Positions 25,201 through 33,514 of a stretch of DNA of 64,000 bases are shown here, one piece after another. The stretch covers positions 1 to 64,000 of the forward strand of contig NZ_JAAXLA010000001.1 of assembly GCF_012911935.1 (NCBI RefSeq). Reading direction: 5' to 3'. Below the pieces are notes generated by a model. It ran no database searches, was not told where the DNA came from, and saw only the letters and a program-made list of their open reading frames with translations. The position numbers and the translations under genes were made by a program. Numbering within the stretch: position 1 is the stretch's first letter; every line of letters begins with the position of its first letter. The DNA is from Pseudonocardia acidicola. GTDB lineage: Bacteria; Actinomycetota; Actinomycetes; Mycobacteriales; Pseudonocardiaceae.

Positions 25201-27081
25201 ATGACGTACACGATCGACAGCACGACCGAGGTGGATCTGCCGCTGGCCGGGGAACTGGGCCGTCAGCTGCGAGTCGATTCGATCCGAGCCAGCACATCCG
25301 CAGGTTCCGGCCATCCGACGTCCAGCATGTCCGCCGCGGACCTGCTCGCAGTACTGGTCGCCCGGCATCTGCGTTACGACTGGGACAACCCGGGCGAACC
25401 CGGCAACGACCACCTGGTCTTCTCCAAGGGGCATGCGTCTCCGTTGCTGTACGCGATCTTCACAGCGGCCGGGGTGATCACCGAGGACGAGCTGCTCACC
25501 GGCTACCGCCGTTTCGGTTCCCGGCTGGAGGGCCATCCGACACCGGCGCTCCCGTGGGTCGACGTCGCGACCGGCTCGCTCGGGCAGGGGTTGCCCGACG
25601 CGGTCGGGATCGCCCTGGCCGGCAAGTACCTCGACCGGCTGCCCTATCGGGTATGGGTGCTGTGCGGCGACAGCGAGATGGCCGAGGGGTCCATCTGGGA
25701 GGCCATCGACAAGGCCGCCTACTACCGATTGTCCAACCTGATCGCGATCGTCGACGTGAACCGCCTGGGTCAGCGTGGGCCGACGGAGCTGTTCTGGGAC
25801 CTGGACGCCTACGCCCGCCGCGCGCGGGCCTTCGGCGCCCGGGTGCTGCAGGTCGACGGGCACGACATCACCGCGATCGACCGGGTGCTCGGTGACGCCG
25901 GCGCGAACAGTGGCGACCGGCCGACGGTGGTGCTCGCCCGTACCCGCAAGGGTGACGGGTTCTCCGAGGTCGAGGACCGCGAGAACTGGCACGGGAGACC
26001 GTTTCCCCCGGCGATGGCCGCCCGCGCGATCATCGAACTCGGCGGGGAGCGGAAGCTGCGGGTCCGCGGGCCGTTGCCGAAGCCGTCCGGTCACCCGGTG
26101 CGGCCGGACGCCGGCGACGGTCAGGTGAGGCTGCCGCGGTACGAGCTGGGCGCGAAGGTGGCGACCCGCAAGGCCTACGGTGACGCGCTCGCCGCACTCG
26201 GTGCCCGACGTGACGTCGTGGCGATGGACGGTGAGGTCAGCAACTCGACCCACGCCGATCAGTTCGCCGCGGCGTTCCCGGAGCGGTACTTCGAGATGTT
26301 CATCGCCGAACAGCAGCTCGTCGCCGCGGCCGTCGGCGTCAGTGTGCGTGGGTACGTGCCGTTCGCCTCGACGTTCGCCGCGTTCTTCACCCGCGCCTAC
26401 GACTTCATCCGGATGGCCGCGGTGTCCCAGGCCGACATCCGGCTGGTGGGATCGCACGCCGGAGTGGAGATCGGCGCTGACGGTCCGTCGCAGATGGGGC
26501 TGGAAGACCTGGCCATGATGCGTGCGGTGCACGGTTCGACCGTGCTCTACCCGAGCGACGCGACGAGCGCGGCAGCTCTGGTGCGGGCCATGGCGGACAG
26601 GCCGGGCGTGAGCTACCTGCGCACCACGAGGGGCGCCTATCCGGTCCTGTACGCGCCGGGGGAGGGGTTCCCGATCGGCGGGGCGAAGGTCCTGGCGAGC
26701 TCACCCGACGACCGGATCACCCTCGTCGGCGCCGGGATCACCGTGCACACGTGTCTGGCGGCAGCCGCCGAGCTGGCCGCCGACGGCGTGCACGCGCGGG
26801 TCATCGATCTGTATTCGGTGAAGCCGGTCGACACGGGCACCCTGGTGGCGGCGGTGCGCGACACCGGCGGCAGGCTGGTGGTCGCCGAGGATCACCATCC
26901 CGAGGGCGGCATCGGGTCGGCCGTGCTCGAAGCCCTGGCAGCAGCGGGGCAACGCGATCACGTCGTCACCCAGCTCGCCGTCCGCGAGTTGCCGGGCTCC
27001 GGCACCTCCGAGGAGCTGCTCGACGCCGCCGGCATCGGCGCCGCCGGGATCCTGCAGGCGGCACGAGCGCTGCTCGGCTGA
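25201..27081 (+). CDS. Transketolase
   Basis: A 626-aa full-length transketolase of the shorter type. The N-terminal thiamine-diphosphate domain has AGSGHPTSSMSAAD, SKGHASP and CGDSEMAEGSIWEA with IAIVDVN. The Pyr domain has EQQLVAAAVG near 370 and VGSHAGVEIGADGPSQMGLED. The C-terminal domain follows. It transfers two-carbon ketol units between sugar phosphates in the pentose phosphate pathway. GAGGAG lies 6-7 nt before ATG 25201. No other pentose-phosphate gene is nearby, so this may be a second, specialised copy. Confidence 0.9.
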   Translation: MTYTIDSTTEVDLPLAGELGRQLRVDSIRASTSAGSGHPTSSMSAADLLAVLVARHLRYDWDNPGEPGNDHLVFSKGHASPLLYAIFTAAGVITEDELLTGYRRFGSRLEGHPTPALPWVDVATGSLGQGLPDAVGIALAGKYLDRLPYRVWVLCGDSEMAEGSIWEAIDKAAYYRLSNLIAIVDVNRLGQRGPTELFWDLDAYARRARAFGARVLQVDGHDITAIDRVLGDAGANSGDRPTVVLARTRKGDGFSEVEDRENWHGRPFPPAMAARAIIELGGERKLRVRGPLPKPSGHPVRPDAGDGQVRLPRYELGAKVATRKAYGDALAALGARRDVVAMDGEVSNSTHADQFAAAFPERYFEMFIAEQQLVAAAVGVSVRGYVPFASTFAAFFTRAYDFIRMAAVSQADIRLVGSHAGVEIGADGPSQMGLEDLAMMRAVHGSTVLYPSDATSAAALVRAMADRPGVSYLRTTRGAYPVLYAPGEGFPIGGAKVLASSPDDRITLVGAGITVHTCLAAAAELAADGVHARVIDLYSVKPVDTGTLVAAVRDTGGRLVVAEDHHPEGGIGSAVLEALAAAGQRDHVVTQLAVRELPGSGTSEELLDAAGIGAAGILQAARALLG

Positions 27082-27098
27082 GGGCACGGGGCCGGGAG

Positions 27099-27308
27099 GT
27101 GACGACGCCTGCTGCGGCGGCCGGGCCGCCCGCCGAGTCGATGCACGGCAGCAGGCTGTGGCCGGTTCTCGCCGGGCCGATGCTCGGCACGTTCGTCAGC
27201 TCGCTCGACCAGACGATCGTCGCGGCGGCCATGCCGACGATCGTCTCCGACCTCGGCGGTGTGAACGGGCTGTCGCGGTCGAACGGCGCGCCCCGACCTC
27301 CCGGATGA
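27099..27308 (+). pseudogene. Truncated DHA2-type MFS transporter, N-terminus only
   Basis: GTG 27099 with GGGAGG upstream opens a 69-aa frame whose residues 20-55 (VLAGPMLGTFVSSLDQTIVA, then MPTIVSDLGGVNGLS) are the first helix and loop of EmrB-type exporters. The frame then departs from the family and stops. The other 13 helices are absent. It directly follows transketolase, so a once-cotranscribed transporter has been deleted. Confidence 0.7.
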
Positions 27309-27634
27309 ACCAGAGCAGGTCGGTGACGGCCTCGTCCGCGGCGTTGCTGGTGTTCGGCGCCGGATGGGGCCTGGTCATCCCTCAGGCCGGGGAGACCTGT
27401 CCTGACCCGGGGCGTCTCTCGACGTTCAGGTCAGTGGCCTGTGTCCGTGCAGACGCCTCACCGAACAAGGTGCTGCACGACCGGTGGACTCCCGGCAACG
27501 GGTGCCCTCACGTGTTCGCACAGCCGGTGTACGACCAGGCTCCATCCTCGGGTCGATGTCCGGCGCACAGGCGAGCGGCATCATGACGGAGCGGGCCGGC
27601 GAGATCGTCGCCGGCCCCGCGGGAGGGAGTCGCT
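27309..27634. other. Gap downstream of the truncated transporter
   Basis: About 325 bp with no intact gene. One frame near 27340-27385 reads AALLVFGAGWGLVIPQ, which could be a later transmembrane helix of the same deleted transporter, suggesting an internal deletion. A GGGAGGGAG ribosome site at its end belongs to the next gene. Confidence 0.35.
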
Positions 27635-28273
27635 GTGGACGCGACGTCATGGCATGTGTTCGGCTCGATCGCGACCGACGTGTGCTGGGGGGTGTTCGCG
27701 ATCGCCTGGATGGTCGGAGCGGTGGTCAATCATCGGCGCGCCCCACGGGTGGTCAGCCGGGCCAGTGGCACCCCGTGGCTGGTGATCATCGCGCTGGCCT
27801 GGCTGGTGGGCAGCCTCGTGCCGAGAGCCGCGTGGCGCCCGGTCACGTACGGGCCGGTCTGGCTCACCGTCGTCGGGAGCGTGGTCCTGCTGCTGAGCAC
27901 CGGGTTCACGCTGTGGGCCCGCTGGCGGCTGGGCACGATGTGGACCGCGACGGCGACCATCAAAGCGGACCATCGACTCCGGACCGACGGTCCGTACGCC
28001 ATCACCCGTCATCCGATCTACACCGGGCTCTTGGGCATGCTCATCGGTACCGCGCTCATGAACGGACTCGGAGTGTGGCTCGTTCTGCCGGCCCTGGGGT
28101 TCGTGGCGTTCGCGGTGAAGATCCACGCCGAGGAGCGCCTGCTGACCGGTCACTTCCCCGGCAGCTACCAGGCGTACCGAGACCGCGTCCCGCAGCTGGT
28201 TCCCGGAGTTCGCCGCTCACGCTCCCGCGATGTGGCGGCCGGGAGTTCTGCGGGGTCGACCCGGTCGCAATGA
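27635..28273 (+). CDS. Isoprenylcysteine carboxyl methyltransferase-like membrane protein
   Basis: A 212-aa protein with about five transmembrane helices and the C-terminal ICMT/PEMT-like signature: LRTDGPYAITRHPIYTGLLG (the R-HP-Y motif) and a later HAEERLLTGHFPGSYQAYRD. Bacterial members methylate small molecules or lipids with S-adenosylmethionine, and the substrate is unknown. GTG 27635 is preceded by GGGAGGGAG. The last about 20 residues are a Ser/Arg-rich tail. It is a single gene. Confidence 0.8.
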   Translation: MDATSWHVFGSIATDVCWGVFAIAWMVGAVVNHRRAPRVVSRASGTPWLVIIALAWLVGSLVPRAAWRPVTYGPVWLTVVGSVVLLLSTGFTLWARWRLGTMWTATATIKADHRLRTDGPYAITRHPIYTGLLGMLIGTALMNGLGVWLVLPALGFVAFAVKIHAEERLLTGHFPGSYQAYRDRVPQLVPGVRRSRSRDVAAGSSAGSTRSQ

Positions 28274-28357
28274 GCTGGACCGTGAGACCGCGCCCGCAAC
28301 GAGTCCCGGTGGCCACCCGCATCGAATGCAGTTCAGCGCAGTCACAGGGCGCACGGT

Positions 28358-28954
28358 TCAGGCACCGCCGGCCAATTGGGCGTCGCTGGGCACCTGGTCC
28401 GGAACCGGGACACCGTTCGCCGCCGACCCCTGCTGGAGGGTGGTGACCTGTCCATTGACCTTGTCGAGGTCCTGCGGGCCCGCCGTGCCGTCCTTGATCT
28501 TGGCGGCCAGCCCGCTGAGGCCGGCGGAGGCCTCGTCGAACGGTGCGACGAGCTTGCACAGGTGCGGGTCCGACTCGGCGTCCTGCTTGGCGATGTTCAG
28601 CTCGTGCACCGTGAACGCCCCGGCGAGACCCGCCTTGACCAGCGCCGCTGTCCGGCCGTGCGCACCGGCGGCGAACGACCCGTTCTTGTACGGCGTGTAA
28701 ATGAAATGGTGGAACGCGCCGAACGCCAAACCAGCGTGCAATACGAATTTCGTCTTGTCGAAGCTCACGCTGTTGACCTGCTGGCAGCCCGCACCCGCCG
28801 ACGCCGTGCTCGGTGCCGCGGAAACCGGCGTACCGGACCCAGCCGCCATGCCGGCCGATTTCGGGCCACATCCAGCCATCGCCTCGATGGAGCCGAGCAG
28901 CATCAACGCGCTGACCAGCCAATTCAGGGCGCGGCGGGAGCCGATTCCGGCCAT
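28358..28954 (-). CDS. Putative lipoprotein of unknown function
   Basis: A 198-aa protein with a signal sequence ending EAMAGCGPKS, a lipobox with Cys at about residue 28. The mature part has a Ser/Ala/Gly linker, then a helical domain containing FVLHAGLAFGAFHHFIYTPY and repeated Ala/Lys helices, consistent with a membrane-facing helical bundle. ATG 28954 or ATG 28966 could start it; an AAAGGATGG site lies just upstream. I do not recognise the family. Confidence 0.6.
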   Translation of the reverse strand: MAGIGSRRALNWLVSALMLLGSIEAMAGCGPKSAGMAAGSGTPVSAAPSTASAGAGCQQVNSVSFDKTKFVLHAGLAFGAFHHFIYTPYKNGSFAAGAHGRTAALVKAGLAGAFTVHELNIAKQDAESDPHLCKLVAPFDEASAGLSGLAAKIKDGTAGPQDLDKVNGQVTTLQQGSAANGVPVPDQVPSDAQLAGGA

Positions 28955-29232
28955 TCGGTGAACCATCCTTTGCCAGTGCATTAATCGTATCGGGACCGCT
29001 GCCACGGTAGCGACAGGTGACAATCCCGGAACGACGGGGCTTCACTGGCCGGCTGTCTGATTCGAACGGTGATCGAGCGGGGCCGTCGTGCTGCGCGCCC
29101 GGCCGGCAGGGCCGGCACCCGCCCGGATCGGTGTCGCGGGCGGAGTACCGGGTGCCGTGCTCACGGGGGCAGGCCGGTCGTGGAGAGGGCCGGGCCGACC
29201 TGACGGTGTGCGGGAGGAGCCCGCCGGCCGGA

Positions 29233-29835
29233 TCAGAACTCGAAGTCGCCGCCGACGTCCTCGAATCCGGCGTCTCCGGCGTCTCCGGCGTCCGCGGGCT
29301 CGTCGACCGGCTCCTGGGCGAACTCCTCGCCGCCGGCCATGTCGCCACCGGTGTCGAGATCGTCACCGAGAAAGGCGTCGGCGATCGCGGTACCGATGAA
29401 CGCCCCGGCCACGCTCGCCAGCAGCGTGCCGGCGATCATGCTGCCCATGCCGGGGCCACCGCGGCCACTGCCGAGGGTGCGTTCCATCGTGCCGGGCTGC
29501 CGCATCTCGGCGCGGGTCGCCATCCGTGCCAGTGACCGCGGGTCGTCCGACGTCGCCCGCTCCGAGGCGGGCACGGTGCTGCCGAGCTCGGAGAGGACCT
29601 GCTGACGCTGCTGGGGAGTGAGTTTCGCGAACGCCTCGGCGTGCGCCTGCTCGACCGTCTCCGGAGGCGCGGTGCGCAGCATGTAGCGGTACCGCTCGAC
29701 GGCGGCCTCGTCGGGATTGCGCTGTCCCGAAGCCGCCCCGCCCGGGGCCTGGCCCGCGGGTCCCGCGGCCGGGTATCCCTGCGGCTGGGCGGAGGTGGGA
29801 GCCAAGCGCTCCCTGAGCTTGTCGAACAGGCCCAT
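29233..29835 (-). CDS. Conserved actinobacterial-type protein with one hydrophobic segment
   Basis: A 200-aa protein starting MGLFDKLRERLAPTSAQPQG. A helical core (VERYRYMLRTAPPETVEQAH, AFAKLTPQQRQQVLSELG) is followed by a Gly-rich hydrophobic segment (GSMIAGTLLASVAGAFIGTA, about 130-155) and an acidic tail ending FEDVGGDFEF. The layout suggests a peripheral or membrane-associated protein. Similar proteins occur in actinobacteria without a known role. ATG 29835 has GGACCTCC-type sequence upstream, not a strong site. Confidence 0.65.
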   Translation of the reverse strand: MGLFDKLRERLAPTSAQPQGYPAAGPAGQAPGGAASGQRNPDEAAVERYRYMLRTAPPETVEQAHAEAFAKLTPQQRQQVLSELGSTVPASERATSDDPRSLARMATRAEMRQPGTMERTLGSGRGGPGMGSMIAGTLLASVAGAFIGTAIADAFLGDDLDTGGDMAGGEEFAQEPVDEPADAGDAGDAGFEDVGGDFEF

Positions 29836-29986
29836 CGGTGGAGGTCCTTCCTGGTCGTGACTGCACGTCGGACACGCACAATCCGCATGAAGCACGCAAA
29901 ACGGATCAGCGTGTCCGTCGGGCCCAACGGACAGCGCCCCAGGGAGGTTCCCGCGATCCGCGCCCCGGGGGGTGCGGCCTCGCGGC

Positions 29987-30658
29987 TCAGACCACGGAGA
30001 GCACGGCTGCGACGAAGCCGTCGACGTGCCTGGTCGCGATCCGGCGGGCCAGGTCGGCATCACCCTGGACGATCGCGTCAAGCACCGGCGCGAACTCGTC
30101 GACGTGGCCGGCGATCTCCGGCATCCGGTCCAGGAACAGGTGCCAGATCCGGAGCATGAGGTTGTGGTACTGGGAGAGCGTGTTCTCCAGGTAGGGATTG
30201 CCGGTCGAGCGGTAGATGGCGCGGTGTACCCGGGTGTCGAACGCGATCAGGTCGGCGGGTGAGGTCGGGAGGTTCTCGGCCGCGCGACGCAGCGCCCGGA
30301 GCCCCTCGCGCTGGGCGATGGTGGCGCGCTGGGCCGCGAGGGCGGCCGCTTCGCCTTCGAGTTGGACGCGCACCTCGGCCAGGTGCCCGACGTCGGTGAT
30401 GTGCACCGCGGTCGCGAAGACGCCACGCCGGGGATAGACCGCCACCAGGCGCTCGATCTCCAGCCGCTTGATGGACTCCCGAACCGGCGTGCGACCCACG
30501 CCGAGGCGTCGCATCACCTGCTCCTCGCTGATCGGTGCGCCCGGCGGGATCTGCACCGTCACCAGCAGGTCGCGCAGCCCGAGGTAGGCCGCCGAGGCCA
30601 TCGACGTCGCCGGCGGTTCGGCGAACTCCGCTTCGACGTGGTTGCCCGGTTGCGACAT
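29987..30658 (-). CDS. GntR-family (FCD) regulator
   Basis: A 223-aa regulator with an N-terminal winged helix (PISEEQVMRRLGVGRTPVRE) and a C-terminal FCD ligand-binding domain with metal-binding-type residues (FDTRVHRAIYRSTGN). It is divergent from the dioxygenase genes and separated from them by 58 nt containing a perfect palindrome, so it probably represses them and itself. A TACCGT -10 (30671-30666) ends 7 nt before the ATG, implying a leaderless mRNA. The ligand is unknown. Confidence 0.85.
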   Translation of the reverse strand: MSQPGNHVEAEFAEPPATSMASAAYLGLRDLLVTVQIPPGAPISEEQVMRRLGVGRTPVRESIKRLEIERLVAVYPRRGVFATAVHITDVGHLAEVRVQLEGEAAALAAQRATIAQREGLRALRRAAENLPTSPADLIAFDTRVHRAIYRSTGNPYLENTLSQYHNLMLRIWHLFLDRMPEIAGHVDEFAPVLDAIVQGDADLARRIATRHVDGFVAAVLSVV

Positions 30659-30665
30659 GTGACCT

Positions 30666-30693
30666 ACGGTACAACGCAGACTGATATATCAGT
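30666..30693. promoter_or_regulatory. GntR operator palindrome and -10 in the divergent promoter
   Basis: ACTGATATATCAGT at 30680-30693 is a perfect 14-bp palindrome of the kind bound by FCD-type GntR dimers. It overlaps the -35 zone of the regulator promoter, whose -10 is TACCGT on the minus strand (30671-30666), and lies upstream of the dioxygenase start at 30717. One site can therefore control both directions. Confidence 0.7.
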
Positions 30694-30716
30694 TGTCGGC
30701 CACTGGTGGAGGAGCA

Positions 30717-31489
30717 ATGACGCTCGCCGAGGACACCCGCGCCCGTCCGACGGTCCTGACCGGGGAACAGCGCGCGTTCTACGATGCCGACGGCTACCTG
30801 CTGGTCGAGCGGTGACCAGGCCCGTCGACCAGCACCCCACCTACGGGGAGTTCGCCGCGCAGTCGCAGGTGGCCGACATCGCGGCCGACCTGGTCGGGCC
30901 GGACGTGACGTTCCACCATTCCACGCTCAATTTCACATGGGCGCGCGGCGGGGCCGAGGTCAAGTGGCATCAGGACATCCAGGCCTGGCCGCACACCAAC
31001 TACAGCCCGCTGACCATCGGCACCTATCTGTACGACTGCGGGATGGACCAGGGCCCGCTCGGGGTGCTGCCGGGCAGCCACGACGGCGAGTTGTACGACC
31101 TCTACGACGACGAGCGCCGCTGGGTCGGCTCACTCTCCGACGCCGACGCGGCCACCATCCCGGCCGACCGGACGGTCTACCTGCCCGGTCCGGCCGGATC
31201 GATCACGATCCACAACTGCCGGCTGCTGCACCACTCGGCCGCCAACCACTCCGACATCGGCAGGCCGCTGCTGCTCAACGTCTACAGCGCGGCCGATGCG
31301 ATGCCCTACACCCCCGACCCGCTGGACAGCAGTCACGCCGGGGAGATCGTCCGTGGCACGCCCGCCACCTGGGCCCGACACGACCCGCGGCCGTGCCTGA
31401 TCCCGCCGGACTGGTCGGGCGGCTACAGCGGGCTGTTCGCCCTGCAACAGAAGGAAGACCGCGCCCGGACCGTACCGACCCAGCAGTGA
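30717..31489 (+). pseudogene. Disrupted phytanoyl-CoA dioxygenase-family gene
   Basis: ATG 30717 with GGAGGAG encodes MTLAEDTRARPTVLTGEQRA and FYDADGYLLVER, the N-terminus of a PhyH-type Fe(II)/2-oxoglutarate dioxygenase, then stops at 30815. A second frame from GTG 30812 carries the rest (225 aa), with the HxD iron ligands in KWHQDIQAW, the distal His in LLHHSA and a normal C-terminus. The roughly 60-90 residues usually between these parts are missing and the frame has shifted, so an internal deletion is likely. The GTGA overlap could still allow translation of the second part. Confidence 0.7.
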
Positions 31490-31518
31490 CCGACGACGCG
31501 AATTCCGGAGGAATCGTC

Positions 31519-32331
31519 ATGCGCCTTTCAGCGGCCCAACTCGAGCAGTACGAACGCGATGGTTTCGTCGTCCTCCCCGGGCTGTTCTCCGCCGGCGAGG
31601 TCGATCTGCTCAAGAGCGAGCTGGCACGCATCGGGTCGATCGAGACCGATCACATCATCCGCGAACGCAGCGGCGGGGTGGCCAAGGCGATCTACCGTGC
31701 GCACGAGGCGGACGGCCCGACCGCCTCACCGGTCTTCCGCGCGGCGGTCCGGGCGCCGCGCATGCTGGGGCCCGCGCGGGACATCCTGGGCGACGAGCAG
31801 CTGTACATCTACCACTGCAAGTGCAACCTGAAGACCGCCATCGACGGCTCGATCTGGCAGTGGCACCAGGACTTCGGGACGTGGCGCCACGACGGGACGC
31901 CCAGCCCGGACCTGACGACCGGGCTGGTGATGCTCGACGAGGCGACCGAGGCCAACGGCTGCCTGTACTTCATCCCCGGGAGCCACCGGCTGGGCTCGCT
32001 GGAGCCGGAACTGGACGACACGACGACGTCATACCGGCTCTGGGTGGTGCCCAAGGCGCGCCTCATCGAGATCATGGAGCAGAGCCCGGAGCCGGTGGCG
32101 ATCACCGGCAAGCCCGGTGACGTCGTGTTCTTCCACCCGAACATCCTGCACGGATCGGGGCACAACATGTCCCGCCACGACCGGTGGCAGGCCTACTTCG
32201 TGTACAACCGCGTGGCCAACCGTCCGCGCGACGTGCAGAACCCGCGGCCGGACTACGTACGGTCGACGAACTTCGCGCCGCTCGAGCCGGGCGACGACGA
32301 CATCGCTGCGCCGGTCGGGCAGCACACTTAG
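31519..32331 (+). CDS. Phytanoyl-CoA dioxygenase (PhyH)-family oxygenase
   Basis: A 270-aa intact Fe(II)/2-oxoglutarate oxygenase. The N-terminus is LEQYERDGFVVLPGLFSAGE, the HxD ligands are in WQWHQDFGTWRHDG (about 112-124), LYFIPGSHRLG follows, and the distal His is in FHPNILHGSGHN (about 210). The family hydroxylates carboxylic acids, ectoine-like compounds or secondary metabolites; the substrate is not readable. GGAGGA lies 6 nt before ATG 31519. It follows the broken paralog by 29 nt and is probably in the same GntR-controlled operon. Confidence 0.85.
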   Translation: MRLSAAQLEQYERDGFVVLPGLFSAGEVDLLKSELARIGSIETDHIIRERSGGVAKAIYRAHEADGPTASPVFRAAVRAPRMLGPARDILGDEQLYIYHCKCNLKTAIDGSIWQWHQDFGTWRHDGTPSPDLTTGLVMLDEATEANGCLYFIPGSHRLGSLEPELDDTTTSYRLWVVPKARLIEIMEQSPEPVAITGKPGDVVFFHPNILHGSGHNMSRHDRWQAYFVYNRVANRPRDVQNPRPDYVRSTNFAPLEPGDDDIAAPVGQHT

Positions 32332-32523
32332 CGAACGGGCCGCCGATGCGTCGGCGGTCACGCTCATGATCGGCAGTTGCGGGACGAGCCGGCCACTCCT
32401 GGCCGCAATGTCCCGCAACCGCCGATCTGCTGTTGCTGTCCGGCGATCGACCATGTGGTGCTGTACCGCGCGCGGCCGGTGGGGGAGGATTCACCAGGCA
32501 CCATCGCCGGGGACAGGAGTCCG

Positions 32524-33135
32524 ATGGTTTCTTTGCCGTACAACGGCCTTCGCCGCCTGCTCGGGGCAACGATGATCATCGCCGGCGTGCTCGGCGCATC
32601 GGCATGCGGATCGCCCGCCGACGCCGCGGTGGCCTTACCGGCACAGGTCAGCCCCGCGCCGTCCCCGACGCCGGCGCCCGGCGCGTCGGGTGTCGACGTC
32701 AGCCGGCTCGTCATCACGGCGGCGGACATCCCGCTTCCCGGCCTCACCCGGCAGTCCGTCCAGGCCGTCACCCAGGGCCCGCTCACCGGAGCGACGGCGC
32801 TGTTCGGCACCGCGGATGGCACGAAGCAGGTCGGCGAGACGATCGTCGTCCTCCCGGACGCCGCGGCGGCCCGCACGGCCGTGCAGGGTGCCGTGTCGTC
32901 GACCCAGAGCCAGCGCCCGGGCTCCACCACGTCGACCGTGCCGGTCGGTGATCAGGGTGTGGTCATCACCGGCTACCAGCAGAACGGGACGGCATCGACG
33001 CTGCTGCTGTTCAGCCAGGGTGTGGCCTCGGTGGCGATGGACTTCCGCAGCCCGGCGACGGACCCGGTACCGGCCGACGTGGCGACGGCGGCAGGGGGCA
33101 AGCAGGCCGCGCGGCTCGCATCCAAACTCGGTTGA
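32524..33135 (+). CDS. Putative lipoprotein
   Basis: A 203-aa protein with a signal peptide ending VLGASACGSPAD (lipobox GASAC), a Pro/Ala/Ser linker, and a globular part opening VDVSRLVITAADIPLPGL and ending in an Ala-rich helix. The domain resembles small actinobacterial envelope lipoproteins that bind hydrophobic ligands, but I cannot name a family. AGGAG lies 6 nt before ATG 32524; the longer open frame upstream is non-coding. It is a single gene. Confidence 0.65.
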   Translation: MVSLPYNGLRRLLGATMIIAGVLGASACGSPADAAVALPAQVSPAPSPTPAPGASGVDVSRLVITAADIPLPGLTRQSVQAVTQGPLTGATALFGTADGTKQVGETIVVLPDAAAARTAVQGAVSSTQSQRPGSTTSTVPVGDQGVVITGYQQNGTASTLLLFSQGVASVAMDFRSPATDPVPADVATAAGGKQAARLASKLG

Positions 33136-33194
33136 CGGTTCGCCGGGCTGGGCGCCGACCTGCGTGAGCGCAGGTGCCGCAGCACGATGGCGGC

Positions 33195-33497
33195 ATGACC
33201 CCGCCGCGAACCCCGGACGGACGCTGGATCGTCGTCGACGGGCGACGCTGGCGGGCAGCGGACCCGGACCTGCCCGAGGACGTGCGTGCCGCGCTGCTGC
33301 ACCACCTCGGGGTGGCCCGCTCGGCGGTGCGGGCCGCCAAGCGCTCGGGGGACGCCGACGCGCTGGCCGAAGGGCGGGCCGCGGTGGGGCAGGCCAAGCG
33401 GGGGCTGGGCGAGCGGGGCGAGCCGTGGTGGCAGCAGGACCCGGCGCAGCGCCGGGCCCGGTGGACCGAGGCGCTGCGCCGGCTCGACCAGGGGTAG
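33195..33497 (+). CDS. Small conserved-type basic protein
   Basis: A 100-aa protein starting with PDGRWIVVDGRRWRAADPDL, followed by two helices (VRAALLHHLGVARSAVRAAK, ALAEGRAAVGQAKRGLGERG) and ending WTEALRRLDQG. Similar proteins are common in actinobacterial genomes and are often labelled biopolymer transporter Tol, without evidence for that role. There are no membrane segments. It lies between a lipoprotein gene and a convergent peptidase gene. Confidence 0.6.
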   Translation: MTPPRTPDGRWIVVDGRRWRAADPDLPEDVRAALLHHLGVARSAVRAAKRSGDADALAEGRAAVGQAKRGLGERGEPWWQQDPAQRRARWTEALRRLDQG

Positions 33498-33514
33498 CGA
33501 CCACCCCTTCCGGA

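Noticed and set aside
29055..29075. TGATTCGAACGGTGATC resembling a tRNA T-arm
   Set aside because: No acceptor stem, anticodon arm or D-arm can be built around it.
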